Shown here in pieces: positions 44,263 through 52,934 of a DNA stretch of 64,000 bases. This stretch comes from Candidatus Gastranaerophilales bacterium (GTDB lineage Bacteria; Cyanobacteriota; Vampirovibrionia; Gastranaerophilales; Gastranaerophilaceae). The stretch covers positions 1 through 64,000 of the forward strand of contig CALUYS010000007.1 of assembly GCA_944325065.1 (NCBI GenBank), written 5' to 3'. The position numbers and the translations under genes were made by a program. Each line of letters starts with the position of its first letter. Position 1 is the first letter of the stretch. The notes below the pieces were generated by a model. The model saw only the letters and a program-made list of their open reading frames with translations, was not told the origin of the DNA and did not search any database.

Positions 44263-44409
44263 AATTGTATATCGATTTTCTGATTTAAGTTTTATTTTAT
44301 ATTCAATTTTTTCTTCTAATGACATATTAGCCATTTTTTCTTCATCTTCTTTAAAAAATTTGATTTTTTGAACTTTAAATTGTAAATTATCGTTATTATT
44401 TTTATCCAT
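44251..44409 (-). CDS. Small acidic/basic protein of 52 residues
   Basis: A short gene with a good ribosome site (GGAGAAAA before the ATG at 44407-44409) and a stop at 44251-44253 that overlaps the stop of the convergent formyltransferase gene by 2 bp. The product is highly charged, Lys/Glu-rich and probably helical (FFKEDEEKMANMSLEEKIEYK). It has no membrane segment. It sits just downstream of the ADP-ribosyltransferase gene on the same strand, so it might be part of that cluster. No homologue is recognised. Confidence 0.55.
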   Translation of the reverse strand: MDKNNNDNLQFKVQKIKFFKEDEEKMANMSLEEKIEYKIKLKSENRYTIVKD

Positions 44410-44476
44410 TTTATATTTTCTCCTATATCATTTACTATTAATTATATGTTATAATTTGGTTTTTATCAAATTATAA

Positions 44477-46465
44477 CTATGGTGTATTTACTGTACCTTG
44501 ACATTTCCATTTTCCATTTTGATATGTAATTGTGTCAAATACAATTTGTGAATCTCTTTGTAATATAAATTCAATTTCATGCTGATTATTACCAGTAGAC
44601 AAATTTGCAAGTTCGGCATATAGGGCATGTGAACCAGCAGGAACTGTAAGCTCCCATTCTACACTTCCACCGAAACTTGTACTTTTTCCAGCTGAAGTAG
44701 ACATAAACCTTTCTTGGGTAGCAACTAAATTCATGTCTAAAAGTTGGTTAATAAGTTCATTTCTTTTGTTTTCTGGATATGACACTGCATCTTGCAATAA
44801 ATCACCAAGAGGTTTTGTTGTGGAGCTTCCATCACTAAATTGAATAGTAACATTCCCTGCTGAATTTAATACTTGATATCCTTCTCCTCTATATACAACC
44901 ATATCTTGTGGCACTTCTTGAGTTTGTATATATGAAGTTAAGTTATCTATTGTTATTTGGATATCCCAGTTAGGGGGAGTTCCTTCTGTTTTTTGTGCTG
45001 TCAAAGCATCATTTATCTCCTTATAATGCATACTTTTATAGAATATAACTGATTCAATCTCATCTTTATTAGCAGGATGAATAAATGAATTTACCAAAGC
45101 TTCCCATTGTGCAGAAGAAAGGATATTTATGTTTTTAATACTTTGTTTTACAGCGTTATAAAAAATTACAAATGATTTTATATCTTCTGTAAATATATCT
45201 ATAAATTTACCATTATCATAATTTAACATGTTTAACATATCATCAAGCATAGTATCATCTATAGATGAGCTTAAATAGTTTTTTACTTGTTTTGAATAGA
45301 CTTTTCCACAATGTTGTTCTATTGCTTTCATATAATCTTTGTATTCTTGTTTATTAGAATCAATTACATAATTTCCTGATGTATTCTTAGTATAAATACT
45401 ATTTGTTAATAGATTTTGTAAATTATCTTTTGTAATGTGTTTTGGTGTATGTTGTTGACTTGCCTCAATTTTAGCTTTTTGGATATTCAAAGCTTCTTGC
45501 AACTTTTGCTTGATAAGAGGATTAGTAATTTTATTAAGAGCCATTTGGAGATCTGTTATTTCAGATGCTTTTGAAGCATTCGTAATATGATTTTTTATAA
45601 CCTCATGCTTAATATTTGTTAAATAATCAAACATTGAAACATTATCATCTTTTGGTTTATTCTTAATAATATCCAACATTTCTTTTAAACATTCTTTTCT
45701 TTTAAGTAATGTATTTGTATATATTTTCAAATGACTTTTTTGTAACATTACTGCCATATCATGATCATTAATATTGCAAACTGATTCAAGTGAGTTTATT
45801 AAATCCTCCCGTGTCATTGTGGCAAACATATTGCAAGATTCATATTGAGGATCAAACATTGATGTTATTTCATCAGGAATTGATATAAATTTAGTTGGTT
45901 CAGTTGCACCTTGAGCCCTATAATTAAATGTGCCTCCAAAATCTATACGATATACTTGTTCACCTGACCTTTTTGCATTCTCTGAAATAACAGCATCCCA
46001 ATTGGCAAGCAAAACATCCATTCCAAAGCCTTGATTTAATTTTTTCTTTTCATCAAAAGTTTGAGGAACTTTATCTAAAAATAAATATCGACTTAATATA
46101 CAAGCATCGCCATTATCTTTTGAACATAATTGCATTTCTGCTGACGGCACACCGGCTAATGAATATAATTGAGATGCTATTGCTTCTGCTTTTGATTGTT
46201 CACTTCCTGCTTTAAACCAACATAAATCGTGTGTATCAGGATTATAAACAAAGTATCCACCATTTGAACCTTTATACTCCATTTTTGGGTCTTCATAGCA
46301 CTTAAACTCCATAGCTTTTCCATTTATATATAATGTCTGTTTTAAATCTTCACCATTTGGTCCTTTCCTTGGCTTAAATGTAGCTATTTTAGCTTCAACC
46401 ATTTTTTTGTACTCTTCTGTTTGTGGGGTACTAAATATTGATTTACTAGATTGAATAGTATTCAC
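44477..46465 (-). CDS. Atypical kinase-like domain fused to an R-S-E mono-ADP-ribosyltransferase (ExE type)
   Basis: A 662-residue protein from GTG at 46463-46465. Residues ~60-200 look like an atypical (HipA/PI3K-like) kinase: Lys85 in CWFKAG, Glu94 in AEAIASQ, GMDVLLANWDAV (D150, N155, D157), and RIDFGG with D175-F-G177. A helical middle follows. The C-terminal ~140 residues form an ADP-ribosyltransferase exoenzyme domain with Arg526 (VYRGEG), Ser-Thr-Ser (589-591, ERFMSTS) and the ARTT motif E630-x-E632, typical of arginine-specific enzymes. There is no signal peptide. The frame continues upstream past the GTG, through 26 sense codons, to a TAG that ends the gene at 46544-49912. No ribosome site precedes the GTG, so it may be the 3' half of one long gene. 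Confidence 0.78.
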   Translation of the reverse strand: MNTIQSSKSIFSTPQTEEYKKMVEAKIATFKPRKGPNGEDLKQTLYINGKAMEFKCYEDPKMEYKGSNGGYFVYNPDTHDLCWFKAGSEQSKAEAIASQLYSLAGVPSAEMQLCSKDNGDACILSRYLFLDKVPQTFDEKKKLNQGFGMDVLLANWDAVISENAKRSGEQVYRIDFGGTFNYRAQGATEPTKFISIPDEITSMFDPQYESCNMFATMTREDLINSLESVCNINDHDMAVMLQKSHLKIYTNTLLKRKECLKEMLDIIKNKPKDDNVSMFDYLTNIKHEVIKNHITNASKASEITDLQMALNKITNPLIKQKLQEALNIQKAKIEASQQHTPKHITKDNLQNLLTNSIYTKNTSGNYVIDSNKQEYKDYMKAIEQHCGKVYSKQVKNYLSSSIDDTMLDDMLNMLNYDNGKFIDIFTEDIKSFVIFYNAVKQSIKNINILSSAQWEALVNSFIHPANKDEIESVIFYKSMHYKEINDALTAQKTEGTPPNWDIQITIDNLTSYIQTQEVPQDMVVYRGEGYQVLNSAGNVTIQFSDGSSTTKPLGDLLQDAVSYPENKRNELINQLLDMNLVATQERFMSTSAGKSTSFGGSVEWELTVPAGSHALYAELANLSTGNNQHEIEFILQRDSQIVFDTITYQNGKWKCQGTVNTP

Positions 46466-46546
46466 ATTTGATTTATTAGGAGTTGTTTTTGGAGTATGTT
46501 GTAAAACATTTGTTTTTGGAGGATGTTTTGGAACATTAACATCCTA
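46463..46546 (-). other. In-frame sense stretch between a TAG stop and the next GTG
   Basis: After TAG (46544-46546) the same frame runs 26 sense codons to GTG 46463-46465 without any ATG, GTG or TTG and without a ribosome site. It contains two 27-bp imperfect repeats encoding NVPKHPPKT and NVLQHTPKT, a coding-like Pro-rich linker. Confidence 0.75.
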
Positions 46547-49500
46547 TGGCATTGAAACTTTATATTGTTCTTGCTTATGAGAAATAGCCATGTATGCATT
46601 CTGTGCAGTTTTTTTTACATTTTCATTTATTTCACCAGGCGATTCGCAGTTTAGCATATCTAATAAGAACTCCATAACATCTTGTTGTTGTTGTGGGTTT
46701 TTTGCTTTTTCAAAAAGTATCTTGATCAATTCATGTCCTTTATTAACATCAGTTAAAATATTTTGAACTTGTTGCAAAATTAAATAATCAATACCTGCAT
46801 TATGTTGTTCTTTAAGAAATGCTTTGCTTTCTAACATATTATTAACTATTTCTTCCATTTTTGTACCAGGATTGTTAGCAAGATTATATAAGTTAGATAA
46901 TGCAATAAATTTTTTTATCTTGTTTTTGGACGATTCACTAATAACACCATTTTGTTGACTTTCAAGTGATTTCAATAAAGATAATGCTGCTGTTGATTCA
47001 TTTGTTGGTGGATAACATTTTGATTTTTTATATAAATTACTGAATAATTTATTGTTTAGTGGTTGATTTGTATCTTTTTTCTCATTATTTTGAATAAAAG
47101 TTATAAATTTATTAAAAATCATTTTATAATTAACATTATTTGAAGAGGCTATAGATAAAGCATTATCTACTAAATTAGACATATTACACTCTTTACCTTT
47201 TTTTAATTCTTTTTCTAATGTTTCATTTTGTAAACACATTAATGCATATTGTTTTACTTTTTTATTAACTTCACTATCAGGTAATCGTGAAATTTGTTCT
47301 AATGTTTTATTAGCTTCTATATCATTTTGTAATGATTTTTTAGCTAAATCTTTAACTAATGCACAACCTTCTTTTACGTTCATTATTTTAGCACTTATGT
47401 CTTGAGGTACTTTTTCTTGTTGATTTGGAAAAGTAAGTTCATAATTTCCACTTAAACATGCAATACGAGCGTTTTCAAATATATTACGAACATTCTCACT
47501 TATTTGTATGTCTTCAAATAATAATAACTCATAAATTTTCTCAAATAAACTACGAACTACCTCTAAATCATCCTGCATTGTTTTTTTAGCGCGATCATCA
47601 TCATAAAGTCCTTTAATAAGTGGACTTCCTTTTTCGCAAGCTTTATCATAAAGTGCTTTAATAAATAGAGTTCCTTTTTTATCATCTTTTAATAAAGGAA
47701 TAAATTCGTTTAACGGTTTATCAACACCGACTTGAGGATGATTATACTTCATATAATCAATTCCGGCATTTAAAATATCTTCTATACTTGAATTTTTATT
47801 GTTGATCAATTTAAATAGCTTAAGTCTTCTTAAGAATACCTCTGACCATGCTTCAATGGCACTATTAGTATTTTCTTTTGGCAAATGAATAAAAGCCTGA
47901 AGAATTAACCCCAAAGCGTTTAATAATCCCTCATCAGATGTTGCATTGCTTGTAATCTTATTAAATAACCCATAAAAAAACTTAGTAGCCATTCTGCTAT
48001 CTTTCTTTGAAATGAGAAACGAATTTATTTTACCTACAACATCATTTACCATTTCAGGTTCTTTTTTAACAATATCAAGAGTTGTCGAAATTACCTTGTC
48101 TTTATTAAATGGCTTATCATTTAAAGCGGTATCTAAACTTGCTAATTTATTTGGAACTTTTACTTCATTTTGCGTCTCTAGTTCTTTTAATTTATTTCTT
48201 GCTTCATATTTGACAGCTCCATTAACTTCATCTTCGTTTCCTTCATCCAAAGTTGATATTTTTTGAAGATCATAATTTCCATTTAAACATGCAATATAAG
48301 CGTTTTCAAATATATTACGAACATTCTCACTTATTTGTATGTCTTCAAATAATAATAACTCATAAATTTTCTCAAATAAACTACGAACTACCTTTAAATC
48401 ATCCTGCATTGTTTTTTTAGCGCGATCATCATCATAAAGTCCTTTAGTAAGTGGACTTCCTTTTTCGCAAGCTTTACCATAAAGTGCTTCAATAAATAGA
48501 GGTCCTTTGTCATCATTTTTTAATAAAGGAATAAATTCTTTTAATGGTTTACCAATACTGTATTGAGGATGCTGATACTTCATATAATCAATTCCGGCAT
48601 TTAAAATATCTTCTATACTTGAATTTTTATCGTTGATCAATTTAAATAGCTTAAGTCTTCTTAAGAATACCTCTGACCGTGCTTCAATTTCACTATTAGT
48701 ATTTTTTTTTGGCAACTTAATAAAAGCCCGAAGAATTGACTCCAAAGCGTTTAATCCCTCATCAGATGTTGCATTGCTTGTAATATTATTAAATAACTCC
48801 TTCATTAACTGAGCAGTCATATTGATATCTTTATTTGAAATGAGAAACGAACTTATTTTACCTACAACATCATTTACCATTTCAGGTTCTTTTTTAACAA
48901 TATCAAGAGTTGTCGAAATTACCTTGTCTTTATTAAATGGCTTAGCATTTAAAACGGTATCTAAACTTGCTAATTTATTTGGAACTTTTACTTCATTTTG
49001 CGTCTCTAGTTCGTTTAATTTATTTCTTGCTTTATATTTGACAGCTCCATTAACTTTATTTTCCCTTTCATCCAAAGTTGATATTTTTTGAAGAATTAAT
49101 TTACAAATAGATGCATCATCACTATTTGGATTAGATTTTATATATTGAGTAATCGTATTGACTAATTGAAGACCCTTTTCTTCATTTTTAATAAGTTTAC
49201 TTATTCTAGATATTACCGTTTGTATTTTAGTTTTATCTGTACCATAATCTATTTTACATAATTTTATAGCAGATTGTATAATACCGCCATAATTTTCATT
49301 TTTAACTTTTAAAGATAAATCTATAGCATTTGCTTTAAAATTAGCATATTTTTTAACCTTTTCATCAATTTCATTATCAGGTAACTGAGCTATTTTGTTA
49401 ATTAAAGTATATGCAGCCTTGGATTCTTTTTTATCAGAATTAATACTTATTTTGTCAGAAAGATTTATTAATAACATTATTGACAACTCTTTATCATCTT

Positions 49501-49912
49501 TTAAAACATTTTTTAAGCCTCCTTCTAATGCAGTTTGAGCTGCAACTTCAGAATCAATAACAAAACTTTCAAAATATACTTGTATAAAATTATCTATGTT
49601 TTTTTCTGCACCATCATAATCTTCAAATATATTGGATTGTTTTAACGTTTCTATTGAATTTTTAAGGATTTTATTTAATTCACTATTAAATGTTTGACCT
49701 TCAAATCCCTGCATTAATCTAGAGAATCCTAATAAAACAGCATCTGATGCTTTTTCTGCTGAAGCTGGTCTATTACCACCTGAAAAGGATACGCTATCTT
49801 TTTGCTCTTGATGCATTGCAGGTATATATGGCGTATTTTGTGTACTTTCTTTAGATTTAACATTGTCACTATTATACAATTTTTTAGGTTGGTGAACATT
49901 AAATTGATCCAT
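46544..49912 (-). CDS. Large helical-repeat protein with SVSFSG motif
   Basis: A 1122-residue, mostly alpha-helical protein with no recognised family. The N-terminus has low-complexity sequence and SVSFSGGNRP, the motif shared with other unrecognised proteins here. The middle carries a tandem duplication of ~277 residues (DNA 47440-49097). The sequence stays Lys/Glu/Asn/Leu-rich, like an armadillo- or TPR-type solenoid. It ends at TAG 46544-46546; the next 26 codons in the same frame, including NVPKHPPKT and NVLQHTPKT, lead straight into the ADP-ribosyltransferase protein. An AAAGGA site precedes the ATG. It may be a targeting or carrier module for the toxin-like domain. Confidence 0.75.
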   Translation of the reverse strand: MDQFNVHQPKKLYNSDNVKSKESTQNTPYIPAMHQEQKDSVSFSGGNRPASAEKASDAVLLGFSRLMQGFEGQTFNSELNKILKNSIETLKQSNIFEDYDGAEKNIDNFIQVYFESFVIDSEVAAQTALEGGLKNVLKDDKELSIMLLINLSDKISINSDKKESKAAYTLINKIAQLPDNEIDEKVKKYANFKANAIDLSLKVKNENYGGIIQSAIKLCKIDYGTDKTKIQTVISRISKLIKNEEKGLQLVNTITQYIKSNPNSDDASICKLILQKISTLDERENKVNGAVKYKARNKLNELETQNEVKVPNKLASLDTVLNAKPFNKDKVISTTLDIVKKEPEMVNDVVGKISSFLISNKDINMTAQLMKELFNNITSNATSDEGLNALESILRAFIKLPKKNTNSEIEARSEVFLRRLKLFKLINDKNSSIEDILNAGIDYMKYQHPQYSIGKPLKEFIPLLKNDDKGPLFIEALYGKACEKGSPLTKGLYDDDRAKKTMQDDLKVVRSLFEKIYELLLFEDIQISENVRNIFENAYIACLNGNYDLQKISTLDEGNEDEVNGAVKYEARNKLKELETQNEVKVPNKLASLDTALNDKPFNKDKVISTTLDIVKKEPEMVNDVVGKINSFLISKKDSRMATKFFYGLFNKITSNATSDEGLLNALGLILQAFIHLPKENTNSAIEAWSEVFLRRLKLFKLINNKNSSIEDILNAGIDYMKYNHPQVGVDKPLNEFIPLLKDDKKGTLFIKALYDKACEKGSPLIKGLYDDDRAKKTMQDDLEVVRSLFEKIYELLLFEDIQISENVRNIFENARIACLSGNYELTFPNQQEKVPQDISAKIMNVKEGCALVKDLAKKSLQNDIEANKTLEQISRLPDSEVNKKVKQYALMCLQNETLEKELKKGKECNMSNLVDNALSIASSNNVNYKMIFNKFITFIQNNEKKDTNQPLNNKLFSNLYKKSKCYPPTNESTAALSLLKSLESQQNGVISESSKNKIKKFIALSNLYNLANNPGTKMEEIVNNMLESKAFLKEQHNAGIDYLILQQVQNILTDVNKGHELIKILFEKAKNPQQQQDVMEFLLDMLNCESPGEINENVKKTAQNAYMAISHKQEQYKVSMP
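47440..49097 (-). repeat. ~828-bp tandem duplication inside the helical-repeat gene
   Basis: Two copies, about 47440-48270 and 48271-49097, share long identical runs such as the segment beginning gcgttttcaaatatattacg. They encode ~277 residues each. Small indels of three or a multiple of three bases keep the frame. Confidence 0.9.
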
Positions 49913-50024
49913 AAAAAAATAATCCTTTCTAAACTTTATACCACAATAACAGTAATCGGATAAATTTTACTAAGACTTTAATAATATCATATAGCTTATT
50001 AAAAATTGTAAAGCTTATGCCTAA

Positions 50025-52673
50025 TTAACCTTTTAAATCTTCAGGTTTTTCTTTTGTTGTTATGACCCTACACTTACAATCCCAAGTATTGCTATTTTCA
50101 TTGAACTCTATAGAATCGATTATAATTTTTGCACCTCTTTGTATCAAAAACTCAGCCTGTTCAGTGTATGCTTTATTTAGATTTGAAGTTTCTAAATATA
50201 ATGCGTTAGTACCTTTTGGAAGTGTTATTTCCCAATTTAATTCACCAAAAGAACACTCTGATTTTAATGCTGATGTTGACATAAAACGTTCTTGTTCAGC
50301 AGAAAGTTCATGAGAAGACATATAGTCTTTAATAGCATTTATATACTTATCTCTTTTATATTTTGGATATGATTTAATCTCTTCAAGCAACTTACCTAAT
50401 GATTTATTTATTGTTTGTCCATCAACTTGAATATTTATATTAACTGAATTTAGAACATGATAACCTTCACCTCTATATACTGTTATAGATTCTTTTAGTT
50501 CATAATTAGCAATACAATCTGTTAAATAGTTTATACCGTCACAAATTTCACAAAGTGTTTCACCTTTTTTATAATCAAAAAACGTTCCAGATAATAAAGC
50601 ATTAAAAGCGATTGCACTATTTTTATATCTTGTAATAGCATTCATTTGTTCTGGACTAGGTTTGTGTTTAAAACTATCGTAAATTGCTCTTATCTGTGTA
50701 TCTTGAAAATCGTCAAGACTAATATCACTACTTGTATTAAAAATAGATCCTTCAATTGCTCTATAAAAATAGAGCAATTTTTCAACATTTTGTTGAAATT
50801 CTGAATAAGCATCCCCATCAATTTTTTTTATCTTAAGCATCAAAAGAGTCATATTTTTGATGTCATTTTTTGTTATATATTGATTTTTTCTTATATCAAA
50901 AATACTTTTTTGAGTAGGAGAATTTATCTGATCATTAAAGTTTATTAAATAATTAATACCAAAAGGTTCAAGTTCATATCCATTATATTCATTTTCTTGG
51001 TGTAAAGAATTTTTATATTGTTCAACTAGTAATTCTACATTTCTTTTTTCTTCAATATATTCAGAATTTTCAATATCATTGTCTAAAGATTCTTCTTCTG
51101 CTAAAGTTTCTATACCATAATTTTTAACATATTTACTATAATAAGGATACATCTTTTTTAAAAAAGTAACCTCTTGTTCACCTAATGTGAATCTTGAACA
51201 AACTTTAAGTAATTTATCTACTTGATAAAAAGCTTGGAATTGTTTGATTAGAAATTCGCTTTTTTTCCCCAAATTATTCTTATGAGCTAAGTAATAATAC
51301 ATTAAAGCTTTTAAGTTAAAAATCATTTTATTCGATTCTAATGATGTAGCTCTTGCAGCTTTCTGATAATTTTGAGCTACATTTTCATAATTGTGATCAT
51401 TATAATATATTTTTGCAATTTTTAAATATAATTGATCTTTATAATTTGTAGGAGAATATTTTATTTGTTCTTCAAGATTTTTTATCATTTTTGTATGAAT
51501 ATTAAATTTTTCAATATTACTATAATTAAAAACCTCTAAGAATTCATAGTACTCACCTAATTTTTTACAATTTTCAAAAATTTTAGTACTATTATTACTT
51601 TTTTTAAAACACTCTATAGCATTAAGATAACTTAACTCTATATTTTGAGATTGAGAAACAGACATATTTTCATATATCTTTGCAATTTTTATATATAACT
51701 CGCCTTTATGATTGGGATCTGGAGTATTATTTATTAATTCCATATATTCTGATAATGCTTGCTCATATAAGTTCACCTTTGGGTTCATATCGTCTATTTT
51801 CAAATATATATTAGCTGCTTTAAGTATCAAATCAGCGGATTTTTCTTTATCAATATCCTTTACTTCTTTAGCAATATCTAAATATAAATTTGCAGATTGA
51901 TTTAACAAATCTTTATTATCTTGACCTAATTTTTCTTTTAAATCAGCTGCTTTAAGTATCATATCAGCGGATTTTTTTTTATCAATATCCTTTACTTCTT
52001 TAGCAATATCTAAATATAAATTTGTAGATTGATTTAATAAATCTTTATTATCTTGACCTAATTTTTCTTTTAAATCAGCTGCTTTAAGTATCATATCAGC
52101 GGATTTTTCTTTATCAATATCCTTTACTTCTTTAGCAATATCTAAATATAAATTTGCAGATTGACTTAATAAATCTTTATTATCTTGACCTAATTTTTCT
52201 TTTAAATCAGCTGCTTTAAGTATCATATCAGCGGATTTTTCCTTATCAATGTCTTTTAATAAATTAGAAAGATTAGTATATTGTTCTACAACAAATTGGA
52301 AATCATCTTCGGCATTCAAATCTAAAAATTCACTATAACTAGAACGAACAACTGCATGCATTCCCAATTTAATAGCCTTTTCATATAAATCAATGGCTAA
52401 TTGTGGTTTTTCTCCTTCCATTTTCTTTGCTTCATTACTACATAATTTTGCGTCTTTAATAAAATCACTTTTTACTTCTTGTTCAGTCATTTCATCTTTA
52501 GCTGTTTGTTTTAAACTTAATCTAGGTATTAATGATGAATTTAGCCCTTTAGGAAACTCAAAACTTTCTGGTTTAACATCAGCTTTTTCAATATCTTTTG
52601 AAGCTTTTTTAACAGTATTAAGTAAATTCACCCCCATGCGACCATCAGACGAATTTAATCTTGTATATTCCAT
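50025..52673 (-). CDS. TPR-like repeat protein with R-S-E mono-ADP-ribosyltransferase domain (QxE type)
   Basis: An 882-residue protein. The N-terminal ~90 residues are followed by SNAP/TPR-like helical repeats, including a near-perfect 44-residue unit repeated three times and a diverged fourth. TPR-like motifs then run to ~450. The C-terminal ~155 residues form an ADP-ribosyltransferase exoenzyme domain: Arg734 (VYRGEG), Ser-Thr-Ser (799-801, ERFMSTS), and Q839-x-E841 in place of the ExE of the neighbouring protein. QxE enzymes usually modify Asn or Cys (C3-like), ExE ones Arg, so the two probably differ in target. No signal peptide. An AAAGGAAAA site precedes the ATG. The gene is separated from the next by 112 bp and flanked upstream by tRNA-Lys. 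Confidence 0.82.
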   Translation of the reverse strand: MEYTRLNSSDGRMGVNLLNTVKKASKDIEKADVKPESFEFPKGLNSSLIPRLSLKQTAKDEMTEQEVKSDFIKDAKLCSNEAKKMEGEKPQLAIDLYEKAIKLGMHAVVRSSYSEFLDLNAEDDFQFVVEQYTNLSNLLKDIDKEKSADMILKAADLKEKLGQDNKDLLSQSANLYLDIAKEVKDIDKEKSADMILKAADLKEKLGQDNKDLLNQSTNLYLDIAKEVKDIDKKKSADMILKAADLKEKLGQDNKDLLNQSANLYLDIAKEVKDIDKEKSADLILKAANIYLKIDDMNPKVNLYEQALSEYMELINNTPDPNHKGELYIKIAKIYENMSVSQSQNIELSYLNAIECFKKSNNSTKIFENCKKLGEYYEFLEVFNYSNIEKFNIHTKMIKNLEEQIKYSPTNYKDQLYLKIAKIYYNDHNYENVAQNYQKAARATSLESNKMIFNLKALMYYYLAHKNNLGKKSEFLIKQFQAFYQVDKLLKVCSRFTLGEQEVTFLKKMYPYYSKYVKNYGIETLAEEESLDNDIENSEYIEEKRNVELLVEQYKNSLHQENEYNGYELEPFGINYLINFNDQINSPTQKSIFDIRKNQYITKNDIKNMTLLMLKIKKIDGDAYSEFQQNVEKLLYFYRAIEGSIFNTSSDISLDDFQDTQIRAIYDSFKHKPSPEQMNAITRYKNSAIAFNALLSGTFFDYKKGETLCEICDGINYLTDCIANYELKESITVYRGEGYHVLNSVNINIQVDGQTINKSLGKLLEEIKSYPKYKRDKYINAIKDYMSSHELSAEQERFMSTSALKSECSFGELNWEITLPKGTNALYLETSNLNKAYTEQAEFLIQRGAKIIIDSIEFNENSNTWDCKCRVITTKEKPEDLKG
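51835..52240 (-). repeat. 132-bp tandem repeat encoding 44-residue TPR-like units
   Basis: The element starting gcggatttt recurs at 51835, 51967, 52099 and 52231, a period of 132 bp with few substitutions. Copies encode KDIDKEKSADMILKAADLKE followed by the rest of the unit. The low divergence marks recent expansion. Confidence 0.93.
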
Positions 52674-52800
52674 TAAATTTTCCTTTCACAACATTATATT
52701 ACATAAGTAATCGTTTAAATTTAGGAAAACTTTAACTTTTTATAAATAATTATTAAAATATTTTAATATCTTCTATAAGAATTAAACTTAAAAAAAATTT

Positions 52801-52872
52801 GCGTCTGGCGCGATTCGAACGCGCGACCTATCCCTTAAAAGGGGAGTGCTCTACCTGCTGAGCTACAGACGC
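52801..52872 (-). tRNA. tRNA-Lys (anticodon TTT)
   Basis: The minus-strand 72-nt sequence folds as a cloverleaf: acceptor arms gcgtctg / cagacgc, D arm gctc...gagc, anticodon loop CTTTTAA, and T arm with TTCGAAT. CCA is not encoded. The anticodon stem has one mismatch at its outer pair. It lies 128 bp upstream of the ADP-ribosyltransferase gene. Confidence 0.95.
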
Positions 52873-52934
52873 AAATTATTTAATCTACTTTATTAAAATA
52901 TCAAGAACAAACTTGTGTGTCAACTTTTTTTTAT

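Noticed and set aside
48012..49091. Plus-strand frames inside the minus-strand helical-repeat gene
   Set aside because: They occur at equivalent positions in both tandem copies, so they are by-products of the duplication on the opposite strand, with no ribosome sites.
44477..52673. Complete secretion or toxin-antitoxin system around the ADP-ribosyltransferases
   Set aside because: No secretion, phage structural or recognised immunity gene is visible in the window. Only the candidate 52-residue gene is adjacent, and its role is not shown.
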